Shown: positions 9,354 through 18,536 of the stretch, in pieces | Layout of the letters: every line of letters starts with the position of its first letter | Position numbering within the stretch: the first letter of the stretch is position 1 | NCBI RefSeq assembly: GCF_023715685.1 | Contig: NZ_JAMBOQ010000002.1 | Coordinates: forward strand, 868,001-932,000 | Direction of reading: 5' to 3' | Length of the DNA stretch: 64,000 bases | Origin: Priestia aryabhattai | GTDB lineage: Bacteria; Bacillota; Bacilli; Bacillales; Bacillaceae_H | The notes under the pieces: model-generated | What the model saw: the letters and a program-made list of their open reading frames with translations, nothing else | The model's database searches: none | What the model was told of the DNA's origin: nothing | Program-made: the position numbers and the translations under genes

Positions 9354-9506
9354 TACCACAGGGGGAGCCGCCGTGCTGAGAGTGAACAAATTGTTCAGAC
9401 CCTTAGAACCTGTTAGTTAACGCTAGCGTAGGAATGTGGGAATAGTAGCATATATTTGCTTACTCCTGTGTAAACCGTTTGATATGAATGATTCAAAAAC
9501 AGGGGT
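9354..9506 (+). promoter_or_regulatory. TPP riboswitch (THI-box) with translational expression platform
   Basis: The aptamer (9356-9439) has the THI-box core: CCACAGGGGGAGCC, GTGCTGAGAG, AGACCCTTAGAACCTG, GTTAACGCTAGCGTAGGAATGTGG, with CCACA closing on TGTGG. Downstream, ACTCCTG (9462-9468) can pair with CAGGGGT (9500-9506), which contains the ribosome binding site of thiT. This suggests that thiamine pyrophosphate blocks translation start rather than causing termination; no T-run terminator is seen. Confidence 0.93.
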
Positions 9507-9513
9507 GAGAAAC

Positions 9514-10089
9514 GTGAATAAAGCATTACCTTTACAAGCTAAAATTGAAATAGCTATTTTTGCAGCATTGGCACTTCTACTTGATCTTTTGCCTTCCCTT
9601 AAAATTGCAACGGCTGTGAGTATTTCGTTCTCCATGGTGCCCATTTTTATTATGTGCTTTCGCTGGGGAGTAAAAGGCGGGGCTCTATCTGGTCTATTAT
9701 GGGGGCTTTTGCAGTTGGCAACAGGAACGGCTTACATTTTAACGGCGCTGCAAACATTTATTGAATATATTGTTGCTTTTGCTTTTATAGGTTTTGGAGG
9801 TATTTTTTCACAATCTATTAAAACAAATTTAGCTAACAATAACAGATCAAAAGCTTTTGTTTTAATTGTTTTATCCCTTATTATCGGCAGCTTCGCACGT
9901 TATTTCTGGCACTTTATTGCTGGTATTATTTTCTGGGGATCATATGCACCAAAGGGCATGTCCGCTCTGTGGTATTCTTTTTCAATGAACGGTATTTCAA
10001 TGGTAGGATCACTAATAGCCTGCTTAATCATTCTTTCACTGTTGATTCCATCCGCATCAAGAATGATTGTAACTAAATCGCACTCATAA
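9514..10089 (+). CDS. thiT: Thiamine transporter ThiT (ECF S component)
   Basis: A 191-residue membrane protein with about six helices, the substrate-binding S component of an energy-coupling-factor transporter for thiamine. The family pattern LLDLLPSLKIATAVSISFSMVPI near the start and the TGTAYILTALQTFIEYIVAF segment are recognisable. It works with shared EcfA/EcfT proteins encoded elsewhere. I chose GTG 9514 because AGGGGTGAG precedes it and that site is the one occluded by the riboswitch; an ATG at 9484 lacks a binding site. The TPP riboswitch confirms the vitamin role. Confidence 0.93.
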   Translation: MNKALPLQAKIEIAIFAALALLLDLLPSLKIATAVSISFSMVPIFIMCFRWGVKGGALSGLLWGLLQLATGTAYILTALQTFIEYIVAFAFIGFGGIFSQSIKTNLANNNRSKAFVLIVLSLIIGSFARYFWHFIAGIIFWGSYAPKGMSALWYSFSMNGISMVGSLIACLIILSLLIPSASRMIVTKSHS

Positions 10090-10090
10090 T

Positions 10091-10126
10091 AAAAAAGACT
10101 AAATCTACCAAGATTTAGTCTTTTTT
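10091..10126 (+). terminator. Terminator of thiT
   Basis: AAAAAAGACTAAATCT pairs perfectly with AGATTTAGTCTTTTTT around ACCA, directly after the gene. Confidence 0.93.
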
Positions 10127-10143
10127 GTCATTTGTCACCTTTG

Positions 10144-10172
10144 TTTACACAAAAGTGTGTCAGGTTTGATAA
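10144..10172 (+). promoter_or_regulatory. Possible promoter of the ethanolamine operon
   Basis: TTTACA (10144-10149) and TGATAA (10167-10172) are 17 bases apart, and ACACAAAAGTGT is a short palindrome overlapping the -35 side. No sigma-54 -24/-12 element and no EutV-type double hairpin terminator was seen before eutA. Confidence 0.35.
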
Positions 10173-10245
10173 CATAGTTAGTGAAATATTCAAAAAACTG
10201 TTTTATGATAATCACCATATTCAAACGAGATAAGGGATTGATAGT

Positions 10246-11664
10246 ATGCTACAGAAATGGATAACGAGCATAGGTTTAGATATTGGAACAAGCACAACCA
10301 AACTGATTGTAAGCAAGCTGTTAATAGCAAATGAACAAAATCAGTTTACGCTGCCAGGCTGTCAAATTATTGATCGTCGCGTAACGTATGCAAGTTCCAT
10401 CTATACCACACCTATGGTAGACGACGTTGAAATCGATGTTCAAAGATTAACAGTACTACTAGAAAAAGAGTACAAAAAAGCAGGAATCTCCTTAGATCAA
10501 GTGGAGGCGGGTGCTGTCATCATCACAGGAGAAACTGCTCGGAAGCAAAATGCAGAAAGTATTGTTCACTATCTAGCCGAACATGCTGGGAATTTTGTTG
10601 TTGCAACAGCTGGTGCCGACTTGGAAGGGATATTAGCAGCAAAAGGATCAGGAGCAATCGAACGTTCTGCTGAAACAAATCAAGTAATTGCCAATATTGA
10701 TGTAGGAGGAGGCACTGCTAACATCGCTTTATGTCAAAACGGAAAAGTGATAGAAACGTTTACACTGCATGTAGGTGGAAGGTTAATTCGTCTGAATTCA
10801 GAAGGTTTTGTAACCTACGTCTCGCCTTATTTAACTGAATTTTTAAAAAATAATTCCTTGATGCTACGAGAAGGCGAAAAAGCCACATTTGAACAGCTTT
10901 CATCTATCTGTCAATTACTAGCTGAAGAAACCTTGAATTATGTAAGAGCACTTAAAGAAACCTCTTCGCTGCTCGTTTCCCCTCATACAAGATTTTCTAT
11001 CCAGCCAGAAACAATCATGGTTTCAGGAGGAGTAGGAGCAATGATGAAGAAACAAAAGCCAAAAACAGTGAAGGAAGTGGCCGTACACGGAGATATCGGT
11101 CCGTTGCTAGCGTATCATATTCAATCAATATACGTATCTCAAGCCGCTGAAACAACGCGCGCTACTGTAATTGGGGCCGGCATGCAAAATACAGAAGTTA
11201 GCGGATCAACCATATACATTGGGTCTAAACGGCTGCCGCTGAAAAATATTCCGATTATGGAGATACCCGTTCAGCAAGAAAAGGAGTGGAATCCGCAGCT
11301 GTTTCAAAAAAGAGCTCGAACGGCATGTATGCATGCTTCAACTATTTTCAGCGCAGAAGACCCTCCCGCTGCTATTGCTTTGTCTCATTTTCCATACTGC
11401 AGCTATAAGATGCTTCAAGAATTAGCAAAAATAATAAGTGCTGAATTTATTACTTGTTTTAAAGGAGCTAAATGCCTCGTTGTTCTATGCGAGCAAGATA
11501 TTGCAAAAGCTTTAGGACAAGCACTGGCTAAACAGAAGAAAGAGTTAGAAATTATCTGTTTAGATCAAATTGATTTTACACATGGAGATTATATCGACCT
11601 AGGGTTACCAGTAGCGGGAGAAGCGATCTCTGTTTCTGTTAAAACACTCGCTTTTTCGTCATAA
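10246..11664 (+). CDS. eutA: Ethanolamine ammonia-lyase reactivating factor EutA
   Basis: A 472-residue member of the actin/Hsp70-type ATPase fold. GLDIGTSTTKLIVSK (about residues 11-25) is the phosphate-1 loop, NIDVGGGTANIALCQNG (about 149-165) is phosphate-2, and VSGGVGAMM is in the adenosine region. EutA removes damaged adenosylcobalamin from ethanolamine ammonia-lyase so that a fresh cofactor can bind. It precedes eutB and eutC, as in the core eut cluster. The ATG at 10246 follows AAGGGA. Length matches the family. Confidence 0.92.
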   Translation: MLQKWITSIGLDIGTSTTKLIVSKLLIANEQNQFTLPGCQIIDRRVTYASSIYTTPMVDDVEIDVQRLTVLLEKEYKKAGISLDQVEAGAVIITGETARKQNAESIVHYLAEHAGNFVVATAGADLEGILAAKGSGAIERSAETNQVIANIDVGGGTANIALCQNGKVIETFTLHVGGRLIRLNSEGFVTYVSPYLTEFLKNNSLMLREGEKATFEQLSSICQLLAEETLNYVRALKETSSLLVSPHTRFSIQPETIMVSGGVGAMMKKQKPKTVKEVAVHGDIGPLLAYHIQSIYVSQAAETTRATVIGAGMQNTEVSGSTIYIGSKRLPLKNIPIMEIPVQQEKEWNPQLFQKRARTACMHASTIFSAEDPPAAIALSHFPYCSYKMLQELAKIISAEFITCFKGAKCLVVLCEQDIAKALGQALAKQKKELEIICLDQIDFTHGDYIDLGLPVAGEAISVSVKTLAFSS

Positions 11665-11690
11665 TCAACTACATATACAAGGAGGAAACG

Positions 11691-13061
11691 ATGTTTAAAA
11701 CTACACGATTATTAGGAGAAACATTTTCATTTTATAGCTTAAAAGAAATCATGGCCAAAGCAAATGAAGAACGTTCTGGAGATCAGCTAGCAGGAGTTAG
11801 TGCTGAGTCAATGAAAGAACGAATGGCAGCCAAACAAGTCCTAGCGAATATCACGCTCGCTGATATTCGAAATTACCCGCTACTCAGCGCAGATGAAGAC
11901 AACGTCTCGGCGTTAATCGAAAGTCAGATTGATTCATCGGTTTACGATATTATTAAAAATTGGACAGTAGGGGATTTGAGAGAATACATTTTATCCGATC
12001 AACATAGCGGAGAAGATATTCTTGCACTTAGCAAAGGATTAAGCAGCGAAATGATTGCGGCGGCTACTAAAATTATGTCCAATTTAGATTTAATTCAAGG
12101 AGCTGCCAAAATAGAAGTCCAAACCACTTGTCAAACGACTATCGGCCAAAAAGGAGTATTGGCTTCAAGAGCTCAGCCTAATCACCCTTCAGATAACTTA
12201 AAAGGAATGAGAGCATCCTTATATGAAGCATTAAGCTATGGAATTGGCGATGCGGTTATCGGAATTAACCCAGTTATTGACACAACGGATAATATCTACG
12301 CACTTTTAAATGAAACAAAAAATATAATCAATGAATGGTCAATCCCTACTCAAAACTGTGTATTATCACATGTAACGAGTCAGATGAGAGCAATTGAAAA
12401 AGGAGCATCCGCTGACTTGATTTTTCAAAGTTTGGCAGGCACAGAAGCCGGTAATGACTCATTTGGAATTTCATTGTCTATGCTCGATGAAGCTACAGCG
12501 TTAATTCATGAAAAAGGTACAGCAAAAGGTCCAAATCGCTGGTATTTTGAAACAGGACAAGGTTCTGAATTGTCAGCAGAAGCTCACTATAATATTGATC
12601 AAGTAACACTTGAAGCTAGATGCTACGGCTTATCTCGTCACTACAAGCCTTTCTTAGTTAACACAGTTGTCGGATTTATCGGACCTGAATATTTATATAA
12701 CAGCAAACAAGTCCTACGAGCTGGGTTAGAAGATCATTTTATGGGCAAAATGCACGGCCTGCCTATGGGAGTAGACGTATGTTACACCAACCATATGGAT
12801 GCTGATCAAAATGATATGGATAATTTAAGTATGCTTCTAGGAACAGCTGGAGTGAACTTTGTAATAGGAGTGCCCATGGCTGATGACTGCATGTTAAACT
12901 ACCAGTCCCTTAGTTATCATGATATCGCAACGGTACGTCATGTGTTAGAACGTACCCCAACTCCTTTATTTCAAAGGTGGCTTGAAGATCAGGGTATTAT
13001 GGAAAACGGACGCTTTACATCTAGAGCTGGAGACCCAACTATTTTTATGAATTTGATTTAA
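11691..13061 (+). CDS. eutB: Ethanolamine ammonia-lyase large subunit
   Basis: A 456-residue EutB, the catalytic TIM-barrel subunit that converts ethanolamine to acetaldehyde and ammonia with adenosylcobalamin. Diagnostic segments include KGLSSEMIAAATKIMSNLDL, RAQPNHPSDN, YGIGDAVIGINPV and the C-terminal MADDCMLNYQSLSYHDIA. The length is normal for the family. AAGGAGG stands 7 bases before the ATG. It is followed 14 bases later by eutC, the usual partner, so the holoenzyme can be made. Acetaldehyde processing genes and shell proteins are not in this operon. Confidence 0.96.
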   Translation: MFKTTRLLGETFSFYSLKEIMAKANEERSGDQLAGVSAESMKERMAAKQVLANITLADIRNYPLLSADEDNVSALIESQIDSSVYDIIKNWTVGDLREYILSDQHSGEDILALSKGLSSEMIAAATKIMSNLDLIQGAAKIEVQTTCQTTIGQKGVLASRAQPNHPSDNLKGMRASLYEALSYGIGDAVIGINPVIDTTDNIYALLNETKNIINEWSIPTQNCVLSHVTSQMRAIEKGASADLIFQSLAGTEAGNDSFGISLSMLDEATALIHEKGTAKGPNRWYFETGQGSELSAEAHYNIDQVTLEARCYGLSRHYKPFLVNTVVGFIGPEYLYNSKQVLRAGLEDHFMGKMHGLPMGVDVCYTNHMDADQNDMDNLSMLLGTAGVNFVIGVPMADDCMLNYQSLSYHDIATVRHVLERTPTPLFQRWLEDQGIMENGRFTSRAGDPTIFMNLI

Positions 13062-13075
13062 GGAAGGTGCTTACT

Positions 13076-13789
13076 ATGATACCAAAGTCAAATCGCAATC
13101 CGCTTGAAACACTTAAACAATTTACCCCTGCCCGCATTGGTGTCGGCCGTACAGGAACAAGGCCGCTAACCAAAGATGTTTTATCTTTTCGTACGGATCA
13201 TGCCGCAGCCGTAGACTCTGTATACGGAGCAGTTTCACAAGATATTTTATCTGAGTTTAACCTTTTCTCCGTGAATACACGCGTGGAGTCGAAAGAACAT
13301 TACTTAAAACGACCGGATCAAGGAAGATTATTAGCAGATAACGCTAAGAAAGAGATTTTTAAAAACTGCGTTCAGCAGCCTGATGTACAAGTAGTGGTAT
13401 CAGATGGACTGAGCGCCAAGGCAATCGAAGAAAACATAAGCGACGTGTATCCTGCTTTAATTGATTCACTGCAGTCATATGGGCTTCGTGTCGGGACTTC
13501 TTTTTTTGTAAAAGGAGGACGAGTTGCATGTATGGATGAAATTGGCGAGATCATAAAGCCAAAAGCACTTGTGTTATTGATTGGAGAGCGACCTGGACTT
13601 GTCAGTGCCGAATCAATGAGTGCTTACATGTGCTATGAACCTAGCAAAGGCAAAAAAGAGTCTGATCGTATGGTTATTTCTAATATTCATAGAAGAGGAA
13701 CGCCTCCGATTGAGGCAGCCGCACATATCGGTACCATGATTGACAAAATGATCAAGCAGCAAACAAGCGGTGTACATCTTATTGTCTAA
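13076..13789 (+). CDS. eutC: Ethanolamine ammonia-lyase small subunit
   Basis: A 237-residue EutC, which with EutB forms the adenosylcobalamin binding site. Family segments are TPARIGVGRTGTRPLT at the N-terminus, SDGLSAKAIEEN, LIGERPGLVSAESMSAYMCY and NIHRRGTPPIEAAAHI. Length is a little short of enterobacterial EutC (about 295), as is usual in Gram-positive bacteria that lack the N-terminal extension used for microcompartment targeting; the targeting point is inference. The start at 13076 follows AGGAAGGTG; the in-frame GTG at 13067 is part of that site. Confidence 0.94.
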   Translation: MIPKSNRNPLETLKQFTPARIGVGRTGTRPLTKDVLSFRTDHAAAVDSVYGAVSQDILSEFNLFSVNTRVESKEHYLKRPDQGRLLADNAKKEIFKNCVQQPDVQVVVSDGLSAKAIEENISDVYPALIDSLQSYGLRVGTSFFVKGGRVACMDEIGEIIKPKALVLLIGERPGLVSAESMSAYMCYEPSKGKKESDRMVISNIHRRGTPPIEAAAHIGTMIDKMIKQQTSGVHLIV

Positions 13790-13810
13790 ACATCAAAAGG
13801 AGGAGAAGAT

Positions 13811-15160
13811 ATGGCGTTACAAAAACAATTAAAACCTATTCATTTATGGGCTATTTCAGTCGGGATGGTTATTTCAGGACAATATTTTGGGTGGAATTAC
13901 GGGTTTGAACAAGGCGGGATTATTGGACTTGCAATCGCAACCTTGATTGTAACCGTGTTTTATACGACGTTTATGTTCAGCTATGCAGAGCTTTCAACAT
14001 CTATCCCACAAGCCGGCGGACCTTCAGCTTATGCAAGAAGGGCACTTGGACCTTTCGGCGGATATATCGCAGGAATCGCATGCTTGCTTGAATTTATTTT
14101 TGCTCCTCCTGCTATTGCGGTATCAACAGGAGCATATCTACACTTTCTTATTCCAGCTGTTAATCCTGTATATGCAACGGTAGGCGCCTTTATTTTCTTT
14201 GTTTTACTAAATTTAATCGGGGTAAAAGAAGTAGCAGTGATTGAGCTTACAGCTACCATTGTTGCACTAATTGGTTTATCTATTTTTTATGTAGCTGGTT
14301 TACCTCATGTACAAACATCGAATATTTTTAATGATCACTCATTTATTAACGGTCCAACAGGGGTACTAGCAGCTATTCCATTCGCTGTTTGGTTTTATCT
14401 AGCAATAGAAGGCGGAGCTATGGCGGCGGAAGAAGTGGAAAACCCTAAGAAAAATATCCCTAAAGGGTTTATTGGAGCGATTATTACTCTGGCAACCGCA
14501 ACGTTATTTACGCTATTTGTAACAGCAGGACTTGGCGGAGGAAGCGGAAAGCTAGCCGATTATCCACTTCCACAGGCGCTGTCTTCTGTATACGGAAATG
14601 GTATTTCAACGGTTGTTGCTATTATTGGATTATTCGGATTGATTGCTAGTTTAAATGGAATCATCATGGGGTTTTCAAGACAAACCTATGCGCTCGCACG
14701 AGATGGTTACTTCCCTAAATTTCTTGCTAAAACTAATAAAAAAGGAGTTCCTGTCGGCGGCCTGTTGATTCCGGGAGCAATCGGTGTGATTTGCGCAGGA
14801 TCTGCAACGTTTGCGAATGCACTTATTATCTTATCGGTATTCGGAGCGATGATGATGTACTGTATCAGTTTAGTTTCTCTCTTTATTTTACGCAAAAAAG
14901 AACCTAACCTATCTCGACCTTTTAAAGTGAATTACCCGGTAGTGCCAAGCATTGCCTTAGTATTAGGGATTCTGTGCTTATACAGCATCATAAAATACAG
15001 TGTTCTTACGACAAATTTAATGTTGTTTGGTGTTTCTCTACCTTTAATTTATGTGATTCTTGGAATTTTCCTTCTTTCAATTATTTACTATGTCTTTTAT
15101 GGTTCTAGACAGCTTAAAAAAGAAGCAGCCAATTCATATCAAGAAGCATCTATTAAATAA
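13811..15160 (+). CDS. eat: Ethanolamine permease (APC superfamily)
   Basis: A 449-residue, 12-helix permease. The N-terminal block HLWAISVGMVISGQYFGWNYG is characteristic of the ethanolamine permease (Eat) group within the APC superfamily, and the context after eutABC agrees. It brings in ethanolamine, probably from phosphatidylethanolamine breakdown. AAAAGGAGGAG precedes the ATG by 7 bases, and the gene ends in a strong terminator that closes the operon. Confidence 0.9.
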   Translation: MALQKQLKPIHLWAISVGMVISGQYFGWNYGFEQGGIIGLAIATLIVTVFYTTFMFSYAELSTSIPQAGGPSAYARRALGPFGGYIAGIACLLEFIFAPPAIAVSTGAYLHFLIPAVNPVYATVGAFIFFVLLNLIGVKEVAVIELTATIVALIGLSIFYVAGLPHVQTSNIFNDHSFINGPTGVLAAIPFAVWFYLAIEGGAMAAEEVENPKKNIPKGFIGAIITLATATLFTLFVTAGLGGGSGKLADYPLPQALSSVYGNGISTVVAIIGLFGLIASLNGIIMGFSRQTYALARDGYFPKFLAKTNKKGVPVGGLLIPGAIGVICAGSATFANALIILSVFGAMMMYCISLVSLFILRKKEPNLSRPFKVNYPVVPSIALVLGILCLYSIIKYSVLTTNLMLFGVSLPLIYVILGIFLLSIIYYVFYGSRQLKKEAANSYQEASIK

Positions 15161-15161
15161 G

Positions 15162-15201
15162 AAGAAAAACGGCTCGCTGTAAAGGCAAGCCGTTTTTCTT
15201 G
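15162..15201 (+). terminator. Terminator of the eut operon
   Basis: AAGAAAAACGGCT pairs exactly with AGCCGTTTTTCTT just after the permease stop codon. Confidence 0.9.
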
Positions 15202-15300
15202 TGAAATTAAAGGGTTGAGCGTTTTTTTGTAGAATGATATACTAGGTCTGTTTGTTGGAAGAATATACATACATTTATATTAGATAAAGAAGGGGCAATT

Positions 15301-16233
15301 ATGATGAACAAACGTAATACAATCATTATCACGGTTGTTTCATCTATTCTGTTATCAGCCTGTCAGCAAGAAGAAACAATAAAAGACGGAAATACAATGA
15401 TAGTAGAAAAAGATGCAAAAAAAGTACTAAATGAACCAAAAACACAGGTAGAAAGCATTCAATCAATTGATTTGAATAAAGAAGCAATGAACGGGAAATT
15501 TATTACAGCCTGGATGACTGATTACTTTTCAGCGTTCGGAAAAGCAATTGATGACAACTCTTTTAATGATATAAAAGCTTTTTTGAAAGCGGACAGTTCT
15601 TTTTATAAAGAGCAGAACCTTCTTGTTGAAAATTTCACACGACAAGGCATTGAGCAGAAGAAGCAAACGTTTCATATTGTCAATTGGTATGAAGAGCCTA
15701 ACCATGTGTTCAAAATACAAACCCACGAGGAAAGCTTATTAAAGCAGCCAGGTAAAGATCCTTATAGCAAAGTTTGCGACCGCCTTTATACAGCCGTTTA
15801 CCAAAACGATACGTTAAAGTTATCGAGTGTAGAGCCGTTCGACTTTTCATCTAACCCAAATCCAAGCACTGAAACTCCCACTACACAAACAACAGATTTA
15901 CACGACTACGATGGAAAATGGACTACTGGCAATGATAACGGATCTCCTATCATTCAATTTCTTGCTACATCCAACTCGGAAGCGACGATTAAAATAAATT
16001 CGTACCAGCCACCTAGCAAAATCCGCGTGTCAATCGTTGAACAAAAAAATATTCGCTTTAAAAATAACCAAGCAGCCATTAAATATGAAAATGATGGACA
16101 AGGAAATAAAGGAACAATTGTCATTACGCTAAAAGAAAATTCCATTTCGTTACTTGCTAAAACAGACCAAAATAAAAAGGCGAAGTGGGGAATTCCAAGC
16201 GGTGATTACGTGCTTGATACGTTTGAGAATTAA
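15301..16233 (+). CDS. Putative lipoprotein with NTF2-like domain (TcaA/YvbJ-type)
   Basis: A 310-residue exported lipoprotein. The signal peptide ends in the lipobox LLSAC, with the lipidated Cys at residue 21. Residues about 60-180 (WMTDYFSAFGKAIDDNSFNDIKAFLK) resemble the NTF2-like domain seen in TcaA/YvbJ membrane proteins. A second domain (about 200-310, beginning YDGKWTTGNDNGSPIIQF) is beta-rich and unrecognised. The start may be ATG 15301 or 15304, after AAGAAGGGG. A second lipoprotein of similar design follows 47 bases downstream. Function is unknown; a cell-envelope role is inferred from the anchor. Confidence 0.72.
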   Translation: MMNKRNTIIITVVSSILLSACQQEETIKDGNTMIVEKDAKKVLNEPKTQVESIQSIDLNKEAMNGKFITAWMTDYFSAFGKAIDDNSFNDIKAFLKADSSFYKEQNLLVENFTRQGIEQKKQTFHIVNWYEEPNHVFKIQTHEESLLKQPGKDPYSKVCDRLYTAVYQNDTLKLSSVEPFDFSSNPNPSTETPTTQTTDLHDYDGKWTTGNDNGSPIIQFLATSNSEATIKINSYQPPSKIRVSIVEQKNIRFKNNQAAIKYENDGQGNKGTIVITLKENSISLLAKTDQNKKAKWGIPSGDYVLDTFEN

Positions 16234-16280
16234 AGATCATTTTAAAAACATACTAAATTCGGCATTGAGGAGGACACCTT

Positions 16281-17471
16281 ATGCATAAAAAATGGACGAT
16301 TGCATTCGTTCTACTGCTACTAATGGTTTTGACGGCCTGTGAAGAAAAAGAAACAGTTAAGTTATCCAAACCAACCGAACCTTCCTCAGATGAAGTGATC
16401 CCAAAAGATCAAGCTAAGTCATCTCTTCAGCCTGACCTTGTATCAGAAAAAAAAGCAGAAAAAACTGCGGTTGAGACGATGAACAAAATTTCAAGTACCT
16501 ACAAAGAGTTAGGCGAAGAGTATGAATGGGAAAATGAATCTAACCCAGCTGATTATGAAACGCTAAAAAAAGCGCTAACGCCATACGCGACATCGTCTTT
16601 GATTGCAACAAAGTTAAAGAGTATCTCTACTAACTATTACTGCAAAGAATGTAATATGAGCTTTTTTCCTGATGTAACTCACCTTATTCGCTTTGAACTT
16701 ATTAACAACCATGGTGGGCAATTTTCCGTGTCGGCCATTGAGCCAATTAGTAAAGAAGGAAGCGGTGGACTGACCATCTACATGAATTTCAAATACGTAA
16801 ATAAGCAATGGAAGTTAAATGAATGGGATGAAGTCACCTATCATCAAAAATACCTCAACATTACGGCCGATGAATATATCGAATACGTGAAGTCAATTAA
16901 TCCTTCTAGTGATATTTCATACCAAGGCGAAACCACCCGTACAAATGAAAAAGGGGAAAAGGAAGAAATCTTGGTTTTTAAAGAGAACAATGAAAAATAT
17001 GCCATTAGCAAAAACAGTTCTCAGCGAATCGACGATTTTAAAGAAGATGAAAAAGAAAAAGAAGAGAAGGAAGAAAAAGATTTTAATTTAAAAAATATCC
17101 AAAAAGTTGATCAAGAAACAGCAGATATTTTTATCGAACATTATTTGCGAGATTTAACAAAGTCCATTAACACGAATAAATTTGAACACGTACAGCCTTA
17201 TATCCAGCGGGATAGTGTTTTATGGAATGATCAAAAGCAGCTTGTGAAAATGCTGTATGAAAGAGACATTCGAGAAGAACTCGTTGATTATTCGGTATTA
17301 GACGTTGAATCCGTGAATGAAGAAGAAAGTGAAGCGGTCTATACAATCCGAACAAAAGAAGTCATTTCAATTACAACGAACGGTCAAAGTCAAGAAAAAG
17401 AGTATTATCGAACCTATACCGTTTCCTACAACAATAAACAGCTGCACCTGACTAAAATTGAATCAATTTAA
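16281..17471 (+). CDS. Putative lipoprotein with C-terminal NTF2-like domain
   Basis: A 396-residue lipoprotein. Lipobox LTAC places the modified Cys at residue 20. Residues about 60-200 form one globular domain that includes a CxxC pair (YYCKECNMSFF). A highly charged Glu/Lys-rich linker (about 250-270) leads into a C-terminal region (QETADIFIEHYLRDLTKSI onward) that resembles the NTF2-like domain of TcaA-type proteins and the first lipoprotein next door. GAGGAGGAC precedes the ATG. The two genes form one transcript ended by the following hairpin. Function is not known. Confidence 0.72.
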   Translation: MHKKWTIAFVLLLLMVLTACEEKETVKLSKPTEPSSDEVIPKDQAKSSLQPDLVSEKKAEKTAVETMNKISSTYKELGEEYEWENESNPADYETLKKALTPYATSSLIATKLKSISTNYYCKECNMSFFPDVTHLIRFELINNHGGQFSVSAIEPISKEGSGGLTIYMNFKYVNKQWKLNEWDEVTYHQKYLNITADEYIEYVKSINPSSDISYQGETTRTNEKGEKEEILVFKENNEKYAISKNSSQRIDDFKEDEKEKEEKEEKDFNLKNIQKVDQETADIFIEHYLRDLTKSINTNKFEHVQPYIQRDSVLWNDQKQLVKMLYERDIREELVDYSVLDVESVNEEESEAVYTIRTKEVISITTNGQSQEKEYYRTYTVSYNNKQLHLTKIESI

Positions 17472-17499
17472 AAAACATCACGCTCTGCGTGATGTTTTT
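17471..17499 (+). terminator. Terminator of the lipoprotein pair
   Basis: AACATCACGC pairs with GCGTGATGTT around TCT, followed by a T run; it begins at the stop codon. Confidence 0.92.
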
Positions 17500-17534
17500 T
17501 ATTTACAGATAGTATAAAAGAGGTTCGCAGGCTA

Positions 17535-18536
17535 TTAAGATAATTCTTTCCGATCATCTGCTCTTGGCAGTTTTTCTATCCATCCTTTTTTGATCATTAT
17601 TCGTCCAAAAGAAGAGATGGTTTTTAAATCCCTAAAATAAAAATAGAAGCATTACAATGTGCGGCTACATCTATTCTCATACTAGTTATTATAGCCGCAG
17701 CATAATACGTAGTAGCTAAATGAAACAAAAATCCTGCATGAAACACCATTAGTTTATCAGAAAAAGGTGCTACGTCAGAATTTGTAATTTCAGCATCCAA
17801 CAAGCGTGGAGACTGCAGATTTTCTTCTTGAAGTAATGAAGAAAAAATGTTTATATTCTTACTGGATGTATGCAAACACTCATCCATAAAGCTATGGATA
17901 TCTTTATCTTTAGTTACCTGTTTAAAGCCATTTACAAGCGCTTTAGCTGCAATACTCTTTTTTAAGTTAAAATAAATATTTCCAGCTTCCATTGAGTTCA
18001 GCTGTCTTTTGTCTCCGAATAGATCCATAACGTATCCCCATTCTATAATCGATTGACCTCTTTCTGTTGTAGAAAAGTAGGGAGATCGTTGATAAATACC
18101 TTTCGATATAAGAATTTCAATAGATTTATTATAAAGATCCATCGCATCAATATTGCATTGATAATAATGGTCATGTATATCTTTGCGTGCTGAAACACTA
18201 AAAGATATACTATATCCGGCTAATCCGTGCATAGTCATTTCGTGTATATATACTAACCAAAAGGTGTCCGTAAACAAAGGGGGAGCATCTAGATTTACAT
18301 CTTTATCAGTAAAGCCAATCGGCAAATCTAACTTTTCAGCTTTAAAAATATTTGTAAGCACATTTAAATGCTTTTCAGCTAGTCCTAAAGTAAATTCGAA
18401 AAGAGAGTAAACCTCTGGATCCTTTAACCTTTGCCAACACATATTTGCTAATACAAACGGACATGGTGTCTTGAATGTATTGTGCCCATAAACTTGTAAT
18501 TTCTGAGGACGTCAATCTAATTTTCTGATTATCCAA
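17535..18536 (-). pseudogene. DUF3231 family gene with two frameshifts
   Basis: The central frame (17624-18442) encodes a DUF3231 protein: GFTDKDVNLDAPPLFTDTFW, SARKDIHDHYYQC, LFGDKRQLNSMEAGNIYFN and NSDVAPFSDKLMVFH are family blocks. The family normally has about 330 residues. The missing N-terminus is in another frame: a TTG start at 18536 with GGAGGT 7 bases upstream, then SSEITSLWAQYIQDTMSVC; it joins the central frame after a one-base shift near 18420-18426. The missing C-terminus (FGRIMIKKGWIEKLPRADDR) is in a third frame, joined near 17630-17655 and ending at 17535. Together they rebuild about 333 residues. DUF3231 proteins are spore-former proteins of unknown function. Confidence 0.8.

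Noticed and set aside
10127..10245. Sigma-54 promoter for the eut operon
   Set aside because: No GG-N10-GC element with suitable flanks is present.
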